From Pelagibacterium nitratireducens (GTDB taxonomy: Bacteria > Pseudomonadota > Alphaproteobacteria > Rhizobiales > Devosiaceae), in NCBI RefSeq assembly GCF_037044555.1, contig NZ_CP146275.1, positions 1,468,501-1,532,500 on the forward strand: DNA of 64,000 nt, written 5' to 3'. Below the pieces are notes generated by a model. That model worked only from the letters and a program-made list of their open reading frames with translations, made no database searches and was not told the DNA's origin. Shown piece after piece: positions 55,296 to 63,713 of this stretch. Numbering within the stretch: the stretch's first letter is position 1; each line of letters begins with the position of its first letter. Both the position numbers and the translations under genes were made by a program.

Positions 55296-55442
55296 ATATG
55301 TGTGCTCCTCGCGCGCAAAAACCCGGTTCGGCCAGCACGGGCCAGCCAAAGTTCGCGGTCCCTATAGCAGAGCATTGGAAAGGCGCAAAGTGTCTCGCCG
55401 CGAAGGGGGCTTGCCGAGCGGGGGTGGCACGGAGGTGAATAG

Positions 55443-55476
55443 TATAGTGTATTTACACATGTGTAATTACACTATA
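55443..55476. promoter_or_regulatory. 34-bp near-perfect palindrome upstream of marR (operator)
   Basis: TATAGTGTAT-TTACACA and its mirror TGTGTAA-TTACACTATA: 16 of 17 positions pair, with nested TTACAC/GTGTAA half-sites. It ends 10 bp before the MarR ATG and covers the likely promoter, so autorepression is probable. Confidence 0.8.
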
Positions 55477-55486
55477 GGTTGCCGCC

Positions 55487-55927
55487 ATGACCTTTGCCTT
55501 TTTCGATTGCCTCGTGCTCAACACCGTCATGGCGGCGCGGGCGCTGACGCGCCGGTACGACAAGGTGCTCCGGCCTTTTGAAATTTCGGTTGTCCAGTTT
55601 ACCGTCCTTATGACGGTTCGGAACTCGCCGCGCATGTCGGTCAATTCGATGGCGGCACGAATTTCGATGGATCGGACGACGCTGCTGCGCAATCTCGAGC
55701 CACTCGCCAAACGCGGGCTCGTCGTCGCGGGACGCCCGGAAAAGGGCAATATCCGACACTATGAACTCACCGGGAAGGGCGCGGCGCTTCTTGACGACAT
55801 CCTGCCGCTCTGGCGGGAATCCCAGGTCGAATTGAGGGCGCTGGTGGCCGAGCCGGGGGCTGAGGATTTCCTTGGCGGGTTGCGTGCCCTTACCGCCGGT
55901 GAGGCGCGCGAGCACGCGGACGCCTGA
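55487..55927 (+). CDS. MarR-family transcriptional regulator
   Basis: A 146-residue winged-helix dimer. The DNA-binding part is SVNSMAARISMDRTTLLRNL followed by the wing KGNIRHYELTGKG. It begins 10 bp after a large palindrome that is probably its operator, and is followed 46 bp later by a ketoacyl synthase gene, which it may also control. Ligand unknown. Confidence 0.9.
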   Translation: MTFAFFDCLVLNTVMAARALTRRYDKVLRPFEISVVQFTVLMTVRNSPRMSVNSMAARISMDRTTLLRNLEPLAKRGLVVAGRPEKGNIRHYELTGKGAALLDDILPLWRESQVELRALVAEPGAEDFLGGLRALTAGEAREHADA

Positions 55928-55973
55928 AGGCCCGGACGGCATATCAATCCAGAACCATTGATGGAGACTTTCG

Positions 55974-57245
55974 ATGCAAAGCGATGATCCGGTTGTTGTA
56001 ACCGGGATGGGTGTGGTGTCGCCGCTTGGGGTGGGCGTTGCGACCAACTGGGAGCGGCTTATTGCCGGCAAGAGCGGGGTCGTGCGCAACGATCGCTTCG
56101 ATACGACGGGGTTTGCCTCCCACATCGCCGGGCTGGTTCCCGACAAGACCAACGATCCCCAAGGGTTCGATCCAGCCGAATGGATCGAGCCCAAGGAAAT
56201 CAAGAAGATGGATCTTTTCATCCAGTATGGGCTTGCCGCAGCGGCGCAGGCGCTCGATCAGGCCGGCTGGCACCCCCAGGACGATGCAGGGCAGCAGGCA
56301 ACGGCAACGATCATCGCTTCGGGCGTGGGCGGGGAGCCGGTGATGGCGCAGGCGGCGCGCACCATTGCCGAAAAGGGGCCGCGGCGGCTCTCGCCATTCA
56401 CCGTGCCCTCGTTCCTGGCCAATATGGCGGCGGGCTGGATTTCCATTGTGCATGGGTTTCGTGGGCCGATCGGTACGCCGGTTACGGCGTGCGCGGCGTC
56501 GGCCCAGGCGATCGGCGATGGCATGCGGCTGATCCTGACCGGTGAAGCCGAAGTTGCCGTGGTGGGCGGGGCCGAGGGTTCGGTCGATCCCATTTCAATT
56601 GGCGGGTTCGGCGCGTCGCGCGCTTTGACCTCGTCCTATAATGACGAGCCGCACAAGGCCTCGCGGCCGTTCGACAAGGGGCATTCGGGGTTCGTGCTGG
56701 CCGAGGGGGCAGCGGTGCTGGTGATCGAAAAGCTCAGTCACGCCAGGGCGCGCGGGGCCGTGCCGCTTGCGGTCGTGGCGGGATATGGCACGTCGGCCGA
56801 CGCCTATCATTTGACGGCGGGATCGCCGGATGGGGCTGGGGCTCAAGTGGCGATGCGCAAAGCACTGGCCATGGCGGGCATTTCTCCCGATGCCGTGGGC
56901 TATGTCAACGCGCATGCGACCGCCACGCCGGTGGGCGATGCGGCGGAACTGGCCGGCATTGGTGCGGTGTTCGGCGATCGGGGCAAGTCGCTGGCGATTT
57001 CGTCTACAAAATCGTCGACCGGGCATCTTCTCGGCGCGGCAGGGGGCATCGAGGCGATGTTCTCGGTGATGGCGCTGCGCGAAAACACGCTGCCTGCCAC
57101 GATCAATCTCGACGATCCGGTGCCCGAGGGCGGGGACTTCGAGCTCGTGCCCAATACGCCGATCGCCAGGGAAGTGGACTATGTCATGTCCAACTCGTTC
57201 GGGTTCGGCGGGATCAACGCGACGCTGGTGTTCGGGCGGGTCTGA
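55974..57245 (+). CDS. 3-oxoacyl-ACP synthase II (FabF-like)
   Basis: A 423-residue condensing enzyme. The catalytic triad is C173 (VTACAASAQ), H314 (NAHATATPVGD) and H351 (STGHLLGAAGG), so it should be active. The sequence resembles FabF variants of rhizobial very-long-chain fatty acid/lipid A pathways more than housekeeping FabF; this is a resemblance, not proof. GGAGAC is placed for the ATG. It probably belongs to a MarR-FabF unit, with no other fatty-acid gene in the window. Its 3' end overlaps the reverse TfoX-like gene by 32 nt. Confidence 0.88.
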   Translation: MQSDDPVVVTGMGVVSPLGVGVATNWERLIAGKSGVVRNDRFDTTGFASHIAGLVPDKTNDPQGFDPAEWIEPKEIKKMDLFIQYGLAAAAQALDQAGWHPQDDAGQQATATIIASGVGGEPVMAQAARTIAEKGPRRLSPFTVPSFLANMAAGWISIVHGFRGPIGTPVTACAASAQAIGDGMRLILTGEAEVAVVGGAEGSVDPISIGGFGASRALTSSYNDEPHKASRPFDKGHSGFVLAEGAAVLVIEKLSHARARGAVPLAVVAGYGTSADAYHLTAGSPDGAGAQVAMRKALAMAGISPDAVGYVNAHATATPVGDAAELAGIGAVFGDRGKSLAISSTKSSTGHLLGAAGGIEAMFSVMALRENTLPATINLDDPVPEGGDFELVPNTPIAREVDYVMSNSFGFGGINATLVFGRV

Positions 57246-57582
57246 CCTGTTTGGGCGGCAGGGTGGCCGTAAACGCCAGGCAGCGGTCAACCCATTGGGC
57301 GAGACCGCTGTCGGGTTCGAGCACGTCGCCATCGACTTCAACAAAGCCCGACATGGTCTTGGTGCCCATGGTCATGGGCCGGCAGCCGGGAAGGGTAAGG
57401 GCGTCCTCATAGCCGTCCTTGCCGACGCGGGCGAGCAGGGCTCCGTTTTTCATGATGCCGCAGACCATGTTGCCGTCGAGCATGAAGCAGCGTCCGCCGA
57501 ACATCTTTTGTTCGGTGATGCCGGGAATGGGGGCAAGGCGCTCGCGGATTCGGTCTGAGAGGGCGTCGGCGATGTGGCTCAT
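57214..57582 (-). CDS. TfoX N-terminal domain (Sxy-like) protein
   Basis: A 122-residue protein with the TfoX_N pattern (ITEQKMFGGRCFMLDGNMVC, then LARVGKDGYEDAL and TKTMSGFVEVDGD). Stand-alone TfoX_N proteins are widespread and mostly of unknown role; competence regulation by full-length TfoX should not be carried over. Its ATG directly abuts the stop of the GFA gene, so it is the third gene of a GFA-GFA-TfoX operon. Its C-terminus runs under the end of the fabF-like gene. Confidence 0.83.
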   Translation of the reverse strand: MSHIADALSDRIRERLAPIPGITEQKMFGGRCFMLDGNMVCGIMKNGALLARVGKDGYEDALTLPGCRPMTMGTKTMSGFVEVDGDVLEPDSGLAQWVDRCLAFTATLPPKQVRPARTPASR

Positions 57583-57981
57583 CTACATTCTTTCATGGGC
57601 CTCAATACCGGGGAGTTCAGGGTCCCATTGCGGGCGCTGTCCGGCATAAAGCACCATTGCGGGATTGAACCAGTCGGAATTGTCGAAGGCGCCGATGGCG
57701 ATGCCGATCACGCCGGGAGCCGTGTTGCGTTCGGAAAACAGGGTGGAGCCGCAGGTTGGGCAGAACGAGCGGCGGCGTTCGCTGCCACTATCGGCAACGT
57801 TTTCGAACACGGCCGGTTGTCCGCTGACCGTCAGATCATCTGTCTTGAAGAATGCCTGAACGATGTGCCCGGTGCCGGTGAGCCGCCGGCAATCCTCGCA
57901 ATGGCACTGGGCCATGCGGATGGGCGGTTCGGCGACCGTAAAGCTGATGGTTCCGCACAGGCAGCGGCCGGTTGCAAACAT
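57583..57981 (-). CDS. GFA-family zinc protein, downstream member of a tandem pair
   Basis: A 132-residue GFA-fold protein with zinc cysteines GRCLCG, CHCEDCRRLTGTGH and FCPTCGSTLF. Its ATG overlaps the stop of the upstream GFA gene (TGATG), and its stop abuts the TfoX-like start. Function uncharacterised; it may bind glutathione or a small thiol adduct like other family members. Confidence 0.85.
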   Translation of the reverse strand: MFATGRCLCGTISFTVAEPPIRMAQCHCEDCRRLTGTGHIVQAFFKTDDLTVSGQPAVFENVADSGSERRRSFCPTCGSTLFSERNTAPGVIGIAIGAFDNSDWFNPAMVLYAGQRPQWDPELPGIEAHERM

Positions 57982-58412
57982 CAAAATCCTCCGTTGTCGC
58001 GATAGGTGTCGTAGTGTGGGAGCGTCTCGTCGAGGGTGTCCCAATCGAGATGGGTGCGCGAGAAAATCGCCTGACTGGGCGAAAACCAATCGGGTCGGTC
58101 GAACAGGCCGGCGGGAACCAGAGCCAAAAGCGGCGCACGGGCTGTTCTGGCAAAAAGGGGCGTTCCACATTGGGGGCAGAAATAGCGGGTGATCTCAGAC
58201 CCGGAAGCGGCCTGGCGGGTATGGCCCTTGGTCTTGCCCGAAACGGCAACTGAATCGGTCGACATCAAGACGACGGCAGAGTGGCCCGTGCCGGTCGATT
58301 TGCGGCAATCGAGGCAGGAGCAGACCAGCATGGAGCGGACAAGCCCCTCGATCCGAAGGCTTACGGCGCCGCAGGCGCAACTGGCGGTTTCATCGAGGCT
58401 GAGTGTTGGCAT
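57981..58412 (-). CDS. GFA-family zinc protein, upstream member of a tandem pair
   Basis: A 143-residue GFA-fold protein with cysteines CACG, CSCLDCRKSTGTGH and FCPQCGTPLF. The start MPTLSLDETASCACG at 58412 is preferred, since it places the first zinc motif near the N-terminus as in its relatives; 58475 would add a Cys-rich leader. The two tandem proteins are only moderately alike, so they are probably not a recent duplication. Confidence 0.82.
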   Translation of the reverse strand: MPTLSLDETASCACGAVSLRIEGLVRSMLVCSCLDCRKSTGTGHSAVVLMSTDSVAVSGKTKGHTRQAASGSEITRYFCPQCGTPLFARTARAPLLALVPAGLFDRPDWFSPSQAIFSRTHLDWDTLDETLPHYDTYRDNGGF

Positions 58413-58515
58413 CGGCGAAAGCTGGCACGAGCACGCTGACAAATCCAGCGCTATTGTTGCCATTGCGACCGGCAAGCATTAGTGCCTCAGCCTTCAACAA
58501 ACGAGCGCCGGGCTA

Positions 58516-59079
58516 ATGACTTTTTTCGCAATAGAAACCGAGAGGCTGATGCTGCGCAAATTCGCACCGTCAGATGCCGAAGCGACAGCCGCCTATCAGG
58601 GGCTGCCCGAAGTCGCACGCTACTGCATGTGGGAGCCGCGCTCGCTCGATCGCGTTCGTGAGCTGATCCCGCGCTGGATCGCCATGGATGGAACGGGCGA
58701 GAACAGCGAAGGCATTCAATATGCGGCCGTGCTCAAGGCGAGCGGAGCGCTGATCGGGGATGTGGTGCTGATGTTTGAGGATCGCGCAGCGCGGCAGGGG
58801 CAGATCGGCTATGTCATGAGCCCCCAATTCCAGGGCCAGGGCTATACGACCGAGGCGATGGAAGCGGTGCTGGCGGTGGGTTTTGAGCAGGTGGGCCTTC
58901 ACAGGATTTCGGCGCGGTGCGATGCGCGCAACAGCGCCTCGTGGCGGGTTATGGAAAAGCTGGGCATGCGGCGGGAAGCGCATTTTCGCGAGCATGCGAT
59001 CTTCAAGGGTGAGTGGGACGAGGAATTGGTTTACGCCATTCTCGAAGACGAATGGCGCGCAGCGCGGAAGGCAAACTGA
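58516..59079 (+). CDS. GNAT-family N-acetyltransferase (RimJ/RimL-like)
   Basis: A 187-residue acetyltransferase. ERLMLRKFAPSDAEATAAYQ opens the fold; the acetyl-CoA loop region is QIGYVMSPQFQGQGYTTEAM, followed by RISARCDARNSASWRVMEKL, typical of the RimJ/RimL group that modifies N-termini or small amines. Target unknown. It overlaps the next gene by one base (TGATG). Confidence 0.9.
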   Translation: MTFFAIETERLMLRKFAPSDAEATAAYQGLPEVARYCMWEPRSLDRVRELIPRWIAMDGTGENSEGIQYAAVLKASGALIGDVVLMFEDRAARQGQIGYVMSPQFQGQGYTTEAMEAVLAVGFEQVGLHRISARCDARNSASWRVMEKLGMRREAHFREHAIFKGEWDEELVYAILEDEWRAARKAN

Positions 59080-59888
59080 TGGCGGGGACCGACAGCAGCA
59101 AGGAATTTGCGTTCCGGCCCACGCCGGCGATCATTCTGGTCGAGCCCCAGCTTGGCGAGAACATCGGGGCTGCGGCGCGGGCCATGGCCAATTTCGGGCT
59201 TTGGGATCTGCGGCTGGTCAATCCACGGGACGGATGGCCGAACGAAAAGGCCACGGCATCGGCGGCCAAGGCGCTGCCGGTGATCGAGCGGGTGCAGGTG
59301 TTCGAGACGCTGACAGAGGCGATGGCCGATCTCAATCTGGTCCTGGCAACGACGGCGCGCAACCGCGAGATGTTCAAGCCCGTGATCGGGCCCGACGAAG
59401 CGGCGGACCGGCTTTCGACCCATATCGGGGGCGGGCAGAAGGCCGGGATTTTGTTCGGGCGCGAGCGCTGGGGGCTCAACAATGACGAGGTGGCGCTGGC
59501 CGATGCCATCGTGACGCTGCCGGTCGAGCCGGCCTTTGCTTCGCTCAACATTGCCCAGGCGGTGCTGGTTATTGCCTATGAATGGCGGCGCGCGGCGCTC
59601 AAGGATCAGCCACTGCCCTTTTCTGCCGATGAGGGCGAGCCGGCACCGCGCGGGCAACTGGCCGCGATGACCGAACAATTGGGCGAAGCGCTCGACCGGG
59701 CGGGGTTCTTCAAGACCCCGGCGAAGCGGCCCGGCATGATGAACAATATTCGCGCTATGTTCGCGCGCGGCGGGTTCAACGCGCAGGAGGTGCGCACGCT
59801 GCGCGGCATCGTTGCGGCGCTCGACCGGCGGCACGAGCGGCCCAATCCTGCTCGGCACAAGGACGAGGACGCAGACGATTTGTCCTGA
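59079..59888 (+). CDS. TrmJ/TrmH-family RNA 2'-O-methyltransferase
   Basis: A 269-residue SPOUT methyltransferase. Motif 1 is LVEPQLGENIGAAARAMANF; motif 2 FGRERWGLNNDEV; motif 3 PVEPAFASLNIAQAVLVIAY: the knot that binds SAM. The best fit is TrmJ, which methylates tRNA nucleotide 32. Start MAGTDSS at 59079 is coupled to the end of the GNAT gene; upstream in-frame starts would overlap it further. Confidence 0.9.
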   Translation: MAGTDSSKEFAFRPTPAIILVEPQLGENIGAAARAMANFGLWDLRLVNPRDGWPNEKATASAAKALPVIERVQVFETLTEAMADLNLVLATTARNREMFKPVIGPDEAADRLSTHIGGGQKAGILFGRERWGLNNDEVALADAIVTLPVEPAFASLNIAQAVLVIAYEWRRAALKDQPLPFSADEGEPAPRGQLAAMTEQLGEALDRAGFFKTPAKRPGMMNNIRAMFARGGFNAQEVRTLRGIVAALDRRHERPNPARHKDEDADDLS

Positions 59889-59959
59889 GGTTGCCGTGCT
59901 CGGGTCTCGCAGCTAGGGTGGGACGCAAAACCCTCCCGTATTTTCCAATCAGGTCTGTC

Positions 59960-60880
59960 ATGGTCGCCACGCAATCTCCCGCTCCCAAAGCTGGAGCCGG
60001 TTCACCGCAAAGCGGGATGGCGCTTATGATCGCGGCGGTTCTTCTGGTGCCGATCAGCGATGCGATGTCGAAGAGCCTGACGGGCCTTCTCAGCCCGTTT
60101 GAGATCGCCTTCTGGCGTTTCGCGTTTCAGATGGTGATGCTGGGGCTGTTCATTGTGGTGATGCGCCGGCGGCTGGCGCGGGGGCCGTGGGGGCTGATGC
60201 TTCTGGGCGGGGCGACGATGGCGATCGTGCTCTCCTCGCTGATCGGGGCGTTCGTCACCATGCCGATTGCCACAGCGATCGCGATCTTTTTCGTCGAGCC
60301 GTTGATCCTGACAGTGCTTTCGGGCCTGCTGCTGGGGGAAAAGACCGGCTGGCGGCGCTATGTGGCGGTGGCCGTGGGGCTGGTTGGCGCGGTCGTCGTC
60401 ATTCGGCCGAGTTGGGATATTTTCGGCTGGGCGTCGATTCTGCCGCTGATCGCAGCGACTGGATTTGCTTCCAATGCGATCGTCATGCGCAAGCTGGGCC
60501 GGCATATGGACGCCATTTCGATGCAGTTCTGGTTTTCGCTTGTGGCGATGGCGTTGATCGGGGTCGGATTTGCGCTGCTGGGCCAGTTCCAGTTGGTAAG
60601 CTTTTCGGGCGGCATCGATACCAGCGGACCCTGGGGGCTGCTGGTGTTCATGGGCATGTTCTCGGGGCTGACCTTCTTTTTGTTTGCCGAAGCCTTTCGG
60701 CGTACACCGGCTTCGACGCTGGCGCCGTTCCAGTATATCGAGATCATCGGGGCGACGATCGTGGGGTATATCGTGTTCGGCGATTTTCCGGACCTGTGGA
60801 CCTGGGTGGGCACGGCCATCATACTGGCCTCCGGGCTCTACGTCTTTCACCGCGAGCGCAGGGTCGCCCGCAGCGCTTGA
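59960..60880 (+). CDS. EamA/DMT-family transporter
   Basis: A 306-residue inner-membrane protein with ten predicted helices in two EamA repeats (first ends near VIVSILLGEKTG-type ...LLLGEKTGWRRYVAVAVGLV). Exports or imports small metabolites; substrate unknown. ATG 59960 is chosen because it opens a short polar leader before helix 1. Begins 71 bp after the methyltransferase. Confidence 0.88.
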   Translation: MVATQSPAPKAGAGSPQSGMALMIAAVLLVPISDAMSKSLTGLLSPFEIAFWRFAFQMVMLGLFIVVMRRRLARGPWGLMLLGGATMAIVLSSLIGAFVTMPIATAIAIFFVEPLILTVLSGLLLGEKTGWRRYVAVAVGLVGAVVVIRPSWDIFGWASILPLIAATGFASNAIVMRKLGRHMDAISMQFWFSLVAMALIGVGFALLGQFQLVSFSGGIDTSGPWGLLVFMGMFSGLTFFLFAEAFRRTPASTLAPFQYIEIIGATIVGYIVFGDFPDLWTWVGTAIILASGLYVFHRERRVARSA

Positions 60881-61177
60881 CTTTATGCGCTTTGCCCCCT
60901 AGAAACCGGCCATCCTGATCGGCTTTGTCCGTCAGGAAGCACCCGGGACCGTCGGTTTGCGTTTTTGGTCGGCTTTCGAGCCGGACCTGAAATTCACGTT
61001 TTTCGCACGGTCTGTCGGTTCTGCTTTCGGGCAGAACAGAGGAGGGCGCTGTCTTTTATCGGTTAGAGAATCCGTCCGGTCGATCCGGACGTCATTCTCT
61101 AATTTTATGTGTCGCGCTTTCGAACCGCAAAAGTCTGCAACTTTTGCTGAATGCGCTCTGATTTGAAAGGACAAGCG
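60881..61177. other. rpsD upstream region
   Basis: 297 bp without a gene. A hairpin GTTCTGC-ttcgg-GCAGAAC lies at ~61018-61036 and a composite repeat at 61063-61159. The rpsD promoter must lie in or before this region, so the repeat is probably transcribed in the rpsD leader. Confidence 0.55.
61063..61159 (+). repeat. Composite hairpin repeat (family B), copy 6, both modules
   Basis: Hairpin 1: TTAGAGAAT..GTCCGG (61063-61079) with CCGGAC..ATTCTCTAA (61085-61102). Linker TTTTATGTG. Hairpin 2: CGCGCTTTCGAACCGCAAAA with return arm CAACTTTTGCTGAATGCGCT. Ends 18 bp before the rpsD start. Confidence 0.72.
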
Positions 61178-61795
61178 ATGTCAAAACGTCATTCGCAGAA
61201 GCACAAGATCGACCGCCGTCTCGGCGAAAATATCTGGGGTCGTCCCAAGTCCCCGCTCAATGCCCGCGCCTATGGCCCCGGCCAGCACGGCCAGCGCCGC
61301 AAGAGCAAGCTTTCCGACTTCGGTATTCAGCTGCGCGCCAAGCAGAAGCTGAAGGGGTATTACGGCTCGATCACCGAAAAGGCCTTCAAGCGCGTTTACG
61401 CCGAAGCCGCCCGTCGTCGCGGTGATACCGGCGAAAACCTGATCGGCATTCTCGAAAGCCGTCTGGACGCTATCGTCTATCGCGCCAAGTTCGTGCCGAC
61501 CGTGTTCGCGGCGCGCCAGTTCGTCAACCATGGCCATGTTCAGGTCAACGGCAAGCGCGTCAACATCCCGAGCTACAACGTGCAGCCGGGCGATGTGATC
61601 TCGATCCGTGAGCGCTCCAAGCAGCTCACCATCGTTCTCGAAGCCGTCCAGCTCGCCGAGCGCGACGTGCCCGATTACGTCGATGCCGATCACTCCAAGA
61701 TGACCGCGACCTTCGTCCGCGTCCCGACCCTGGGCGATGTGCCCTATCCGGTCCAGATGGAACCGAACCTGGTTGTGGAATTCTATTCGCGCTAA
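61178..61795 (+). CDS. rpsD: 30S ribosomal protein S4
   Basis: A 205-residue S4. [20 protein letters not shown] opens the protein, with the rRNA-binding S4 domain at ~90-160 ([40 protein letters not shown]). It binds 16S rRNA early in assembly. AAAGGACAAGCG is the ribosome site for ATG 61178. Stand-alone, as is usual in alphaproteobacteria. Confidence 0.98.
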   Translation: MSKRHSQKHKIDRRLGENIWGRPKSPLNARAYGPGQHGQRRKSKLSDFGIQLRAKQKLKGYYGSITEKAFKRVYAEAARRRGDTGENLIGILESRLDAIVYRAKFVPTVFAARQFVNHGHVQVNGKRVNIPSYNVQPGDVISIRERSKQLTIVLEAVQLAERDVPDYVDADHSKMTATFVRVPTLGDVPYPVQMEPNLVVEFYSR

Positions 61796-61818
61796 GCGAA
61801 CCATACAGTTTTACGAAC

Positions 61819-61846
61819 AAGGGCCGCCCGGTGGGCGGCCCTTTTT
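61819..61846 (+). terminator. Terminator of rpsD
   Basis: AAGGGCCGCCC-GGT-GGGCGGCCCTT and a T-run. 33 bp (61819-61851) recur exactly at 63681-63713. Confidence 0.92.
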
Positions 61847-62068
61847 GTTTGGCCCGCCCATATGCGCGGACGTTCCGCCTTGCGGAATGCTGGCTGGCGG
61901 GGTTTGCCAGTACCCTGGCGCGCCGCAATCATTTGATCGTTCAATTCCGGACAGTTTGAGAGCACCAGTCCGCTGGGCGGTGCGCGGCAGGCGTTTGCGT
62001 GCGTAGCAGGCGTCGACTGCCGTCTGCCGGTTTGAACCTAATGTTGCCATTCGTTTGAGGAGGACGAG

Positions 62069-63664
62069 ATGACTAACAACAGGGCCAATGGACCTGGCAG
62101 GATGGGCCGAGCGACGCTGGTCGCCGGGTTGATCGCAGGGCTGGGCACGATGCCGGGGTGGGCTGTCGAGATTGCTGCGGACAGTGCCGCCGGCTGGTGC
62201 GAGAGTCTTTCAGGCTTCGCGTATCCGGACCTGCGGATTGACAGCACCGAGCTGCGGCTGGACGAGATGAGTGGCGAGACAAGTTTGCCGCCTCATTGTG
62301 TTCTCACAGGCTACATGGAAGAGCGCAAGGGCGTTGACGACGTCGCGTTTTCGACCGGGTTCGAGCTGCGCTTGCCACTCGACTGGAACGAGCGGTTCTA
62401 CTTCCAGGGCGGTGGCGGGACTGACGGTTCGATCCGTCCGGCCGTTGGAACGAACACGGCCGGCCAGCCGCCGGCGCTGACGATGGGCTACGCCGTGGTG
62501 TCCACGGATGCCGGACATACCGGGTCTGACGGGCGCGATGCATCGTTCGGGCTCGACCCCAAGGCGCGCATCGACTGGGGGTACAATTCGCTCGATCTTG
62601 TAACGGGTGTCTCCAAGTCGCTGCTTCAGTCGGCCTATGACATGGCACCGCGCTATTCTTATCTTGTCGGTGCGTCGAATGGTGGCCGGCAGGGGCTTAC
62701 CGCTGCCCAGCGCTTTGCCAACCATTTCGATGGCATCATCGCGGGGGCCCCCATCATCTCGCAGTCGCGCGGACACGTCGCGACGGCATGGGATCTGGCG
62801 GCGATGGCCGAGATTGCGCCGCGTGACGCCGAAGGACGTCCGCTCCTGAGCGAGGCCTATTCGCAGGCCGACACCGACCTGATCTTTGCCGAAATGATCG
62901 CCCAGTGCGACGGACACGATGGTCTGGAGGACGGGATCATCGATCTGCCGCTGCGGTGCCAATATGATCCTTCGCCGATCGTCTGCGAGGGCGAAAAGAC
63001 CGATAGCTGCATCACGGCAGTGCAGGCCGAGGCTTTCGTCAAGGTTCATGAAGGCGCGCGCAACGCGGCCGGTGAGCAGCTTTATGCGCCATTTCCTTAT
63101 GACCCCGGTTCTGACTTCCGCAGATGGAAGCTGGGGACAGCGACCGAATGGCCCAACAACAACCCGCGGGCAACCAACACATCGATCCGCTATGTTTTCA
63201 TGACGCCGCCCGATCCCGATTTCGATTCCTTTGCCTTCGATTTCGAGACCGATCCGGCAACCCTGGAAGGCTCGGCAGAGTTTTCCAGTGCCAACAGCCC
63301 CAATATGGACGCCTTCCGCTTCGCGGGCGGAAAAGTGATTGTCTATCATGGCACAGGCGATCAGGGCGTTTCGGCCATCGACACTGTGGATTGGTATGAC
63401 GCAATGATCGAGCGTTATGGCAGTGCGGAGGCGGTGCAGGATTTTGCGCGGCTGTATCTGATGCCCGGCGTCGGGCACGTTTCGGGTGGAACGGGCCCGG
63501 AATTGTTCGACGGTCTTGATGCGCTGGTTGCCTGGGTTGAAGACGGTGTCGCCCCTGGCCATCTGCCGGTGAGCGGCGGCACTCCGGATCGCGAGCGTCT
63601 CTTGTGCGTTTATCCGGCCGAAACCCGCTATGACGCGGCCAGCGCGGCGTTTATCTGCGAGTAA
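62069..63664 (+). CDS. Tannase/feruloyl esterase-family exported hydrolase
   Basis: A 531-residue exported alpha/beta hydrolase. Signal peptide ~1-33 (LVAGLIAGLGTMPGWA). The nucleophile is S203 (VGASNGGRQG), the histidine H470 (MPGVGHVSGG), and a calcium-site-like DGHDGLEDGIID lies in the lid. The family normally has a disulfide next to Ser and His (CS...HC); here these are A202 and V471, both lost. Substrates may be aromatic esters, but no phenolic pathway lies nearby. AGGAGGAC is a strong ribosome site for ATG 62069. Bracketed by identical terminators. Confidence 0.87.
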   Translation: MTNNRANGPGRMGRATLVAGLIAGLGTMPGWAVEIAADSAAGWCESLSGFAYPDLRIDSTELRLDEMSGETSLPPHCVLTGYMEERKGVDDVAFSTGFELRLPLDWNERFYFQGGGGTDGSIRPAVGTNTAGQPPALTMGYAVVSTDAGHTGSDGRDASFGLDPKARIDWGYNSLDLVTGVSKSLLQSAYDMAPRYSYLVGASNGGRQGLTAAQRFANHFDGIIAGAPIISQSRGHVATAWDLAAMAEIAPRDAEGRPLLSEAYSQADTDLIFAEMIAQCDGHDGLEDGIIDLPLRCQYDPSPIVCEGEKTDSCITAVQAEAFVKVHEGARNAAGEQLYAPFPYDPGSDFRRWKLGTATEWPNNNPRATNTSIRYVFMTPPDPDFDSFAFDFETDPATLEGSAEFSSANSPNMDAFRFAGGKVIVYHGTGDQGVSAIDTVDWYDAMIERYGSAEAVQDFARLYLMPGVGHVSGGTGPELFDGLDALVAWVEDGVAPGHLPVSGGTPDRERLLCVYPAETRYDAASAAFICE

Positions 63665-63680
63665 AGTTACCCAAGACGCG

Positions 63681-63708
63681 AAGGGCCGCCCGGTGGGCGG
63701 CCCTTTTT
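63681..63708 (+). terminator. Terminator of tannase-family gene, copy of the rpsD terminator
   Basis: Same 11-bp stem and T-run as at 61819; ends just before the stop of the convergent SbmA-like gene. Confidence 0.9.
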
Positions 63709-63713
63709 GTTTG

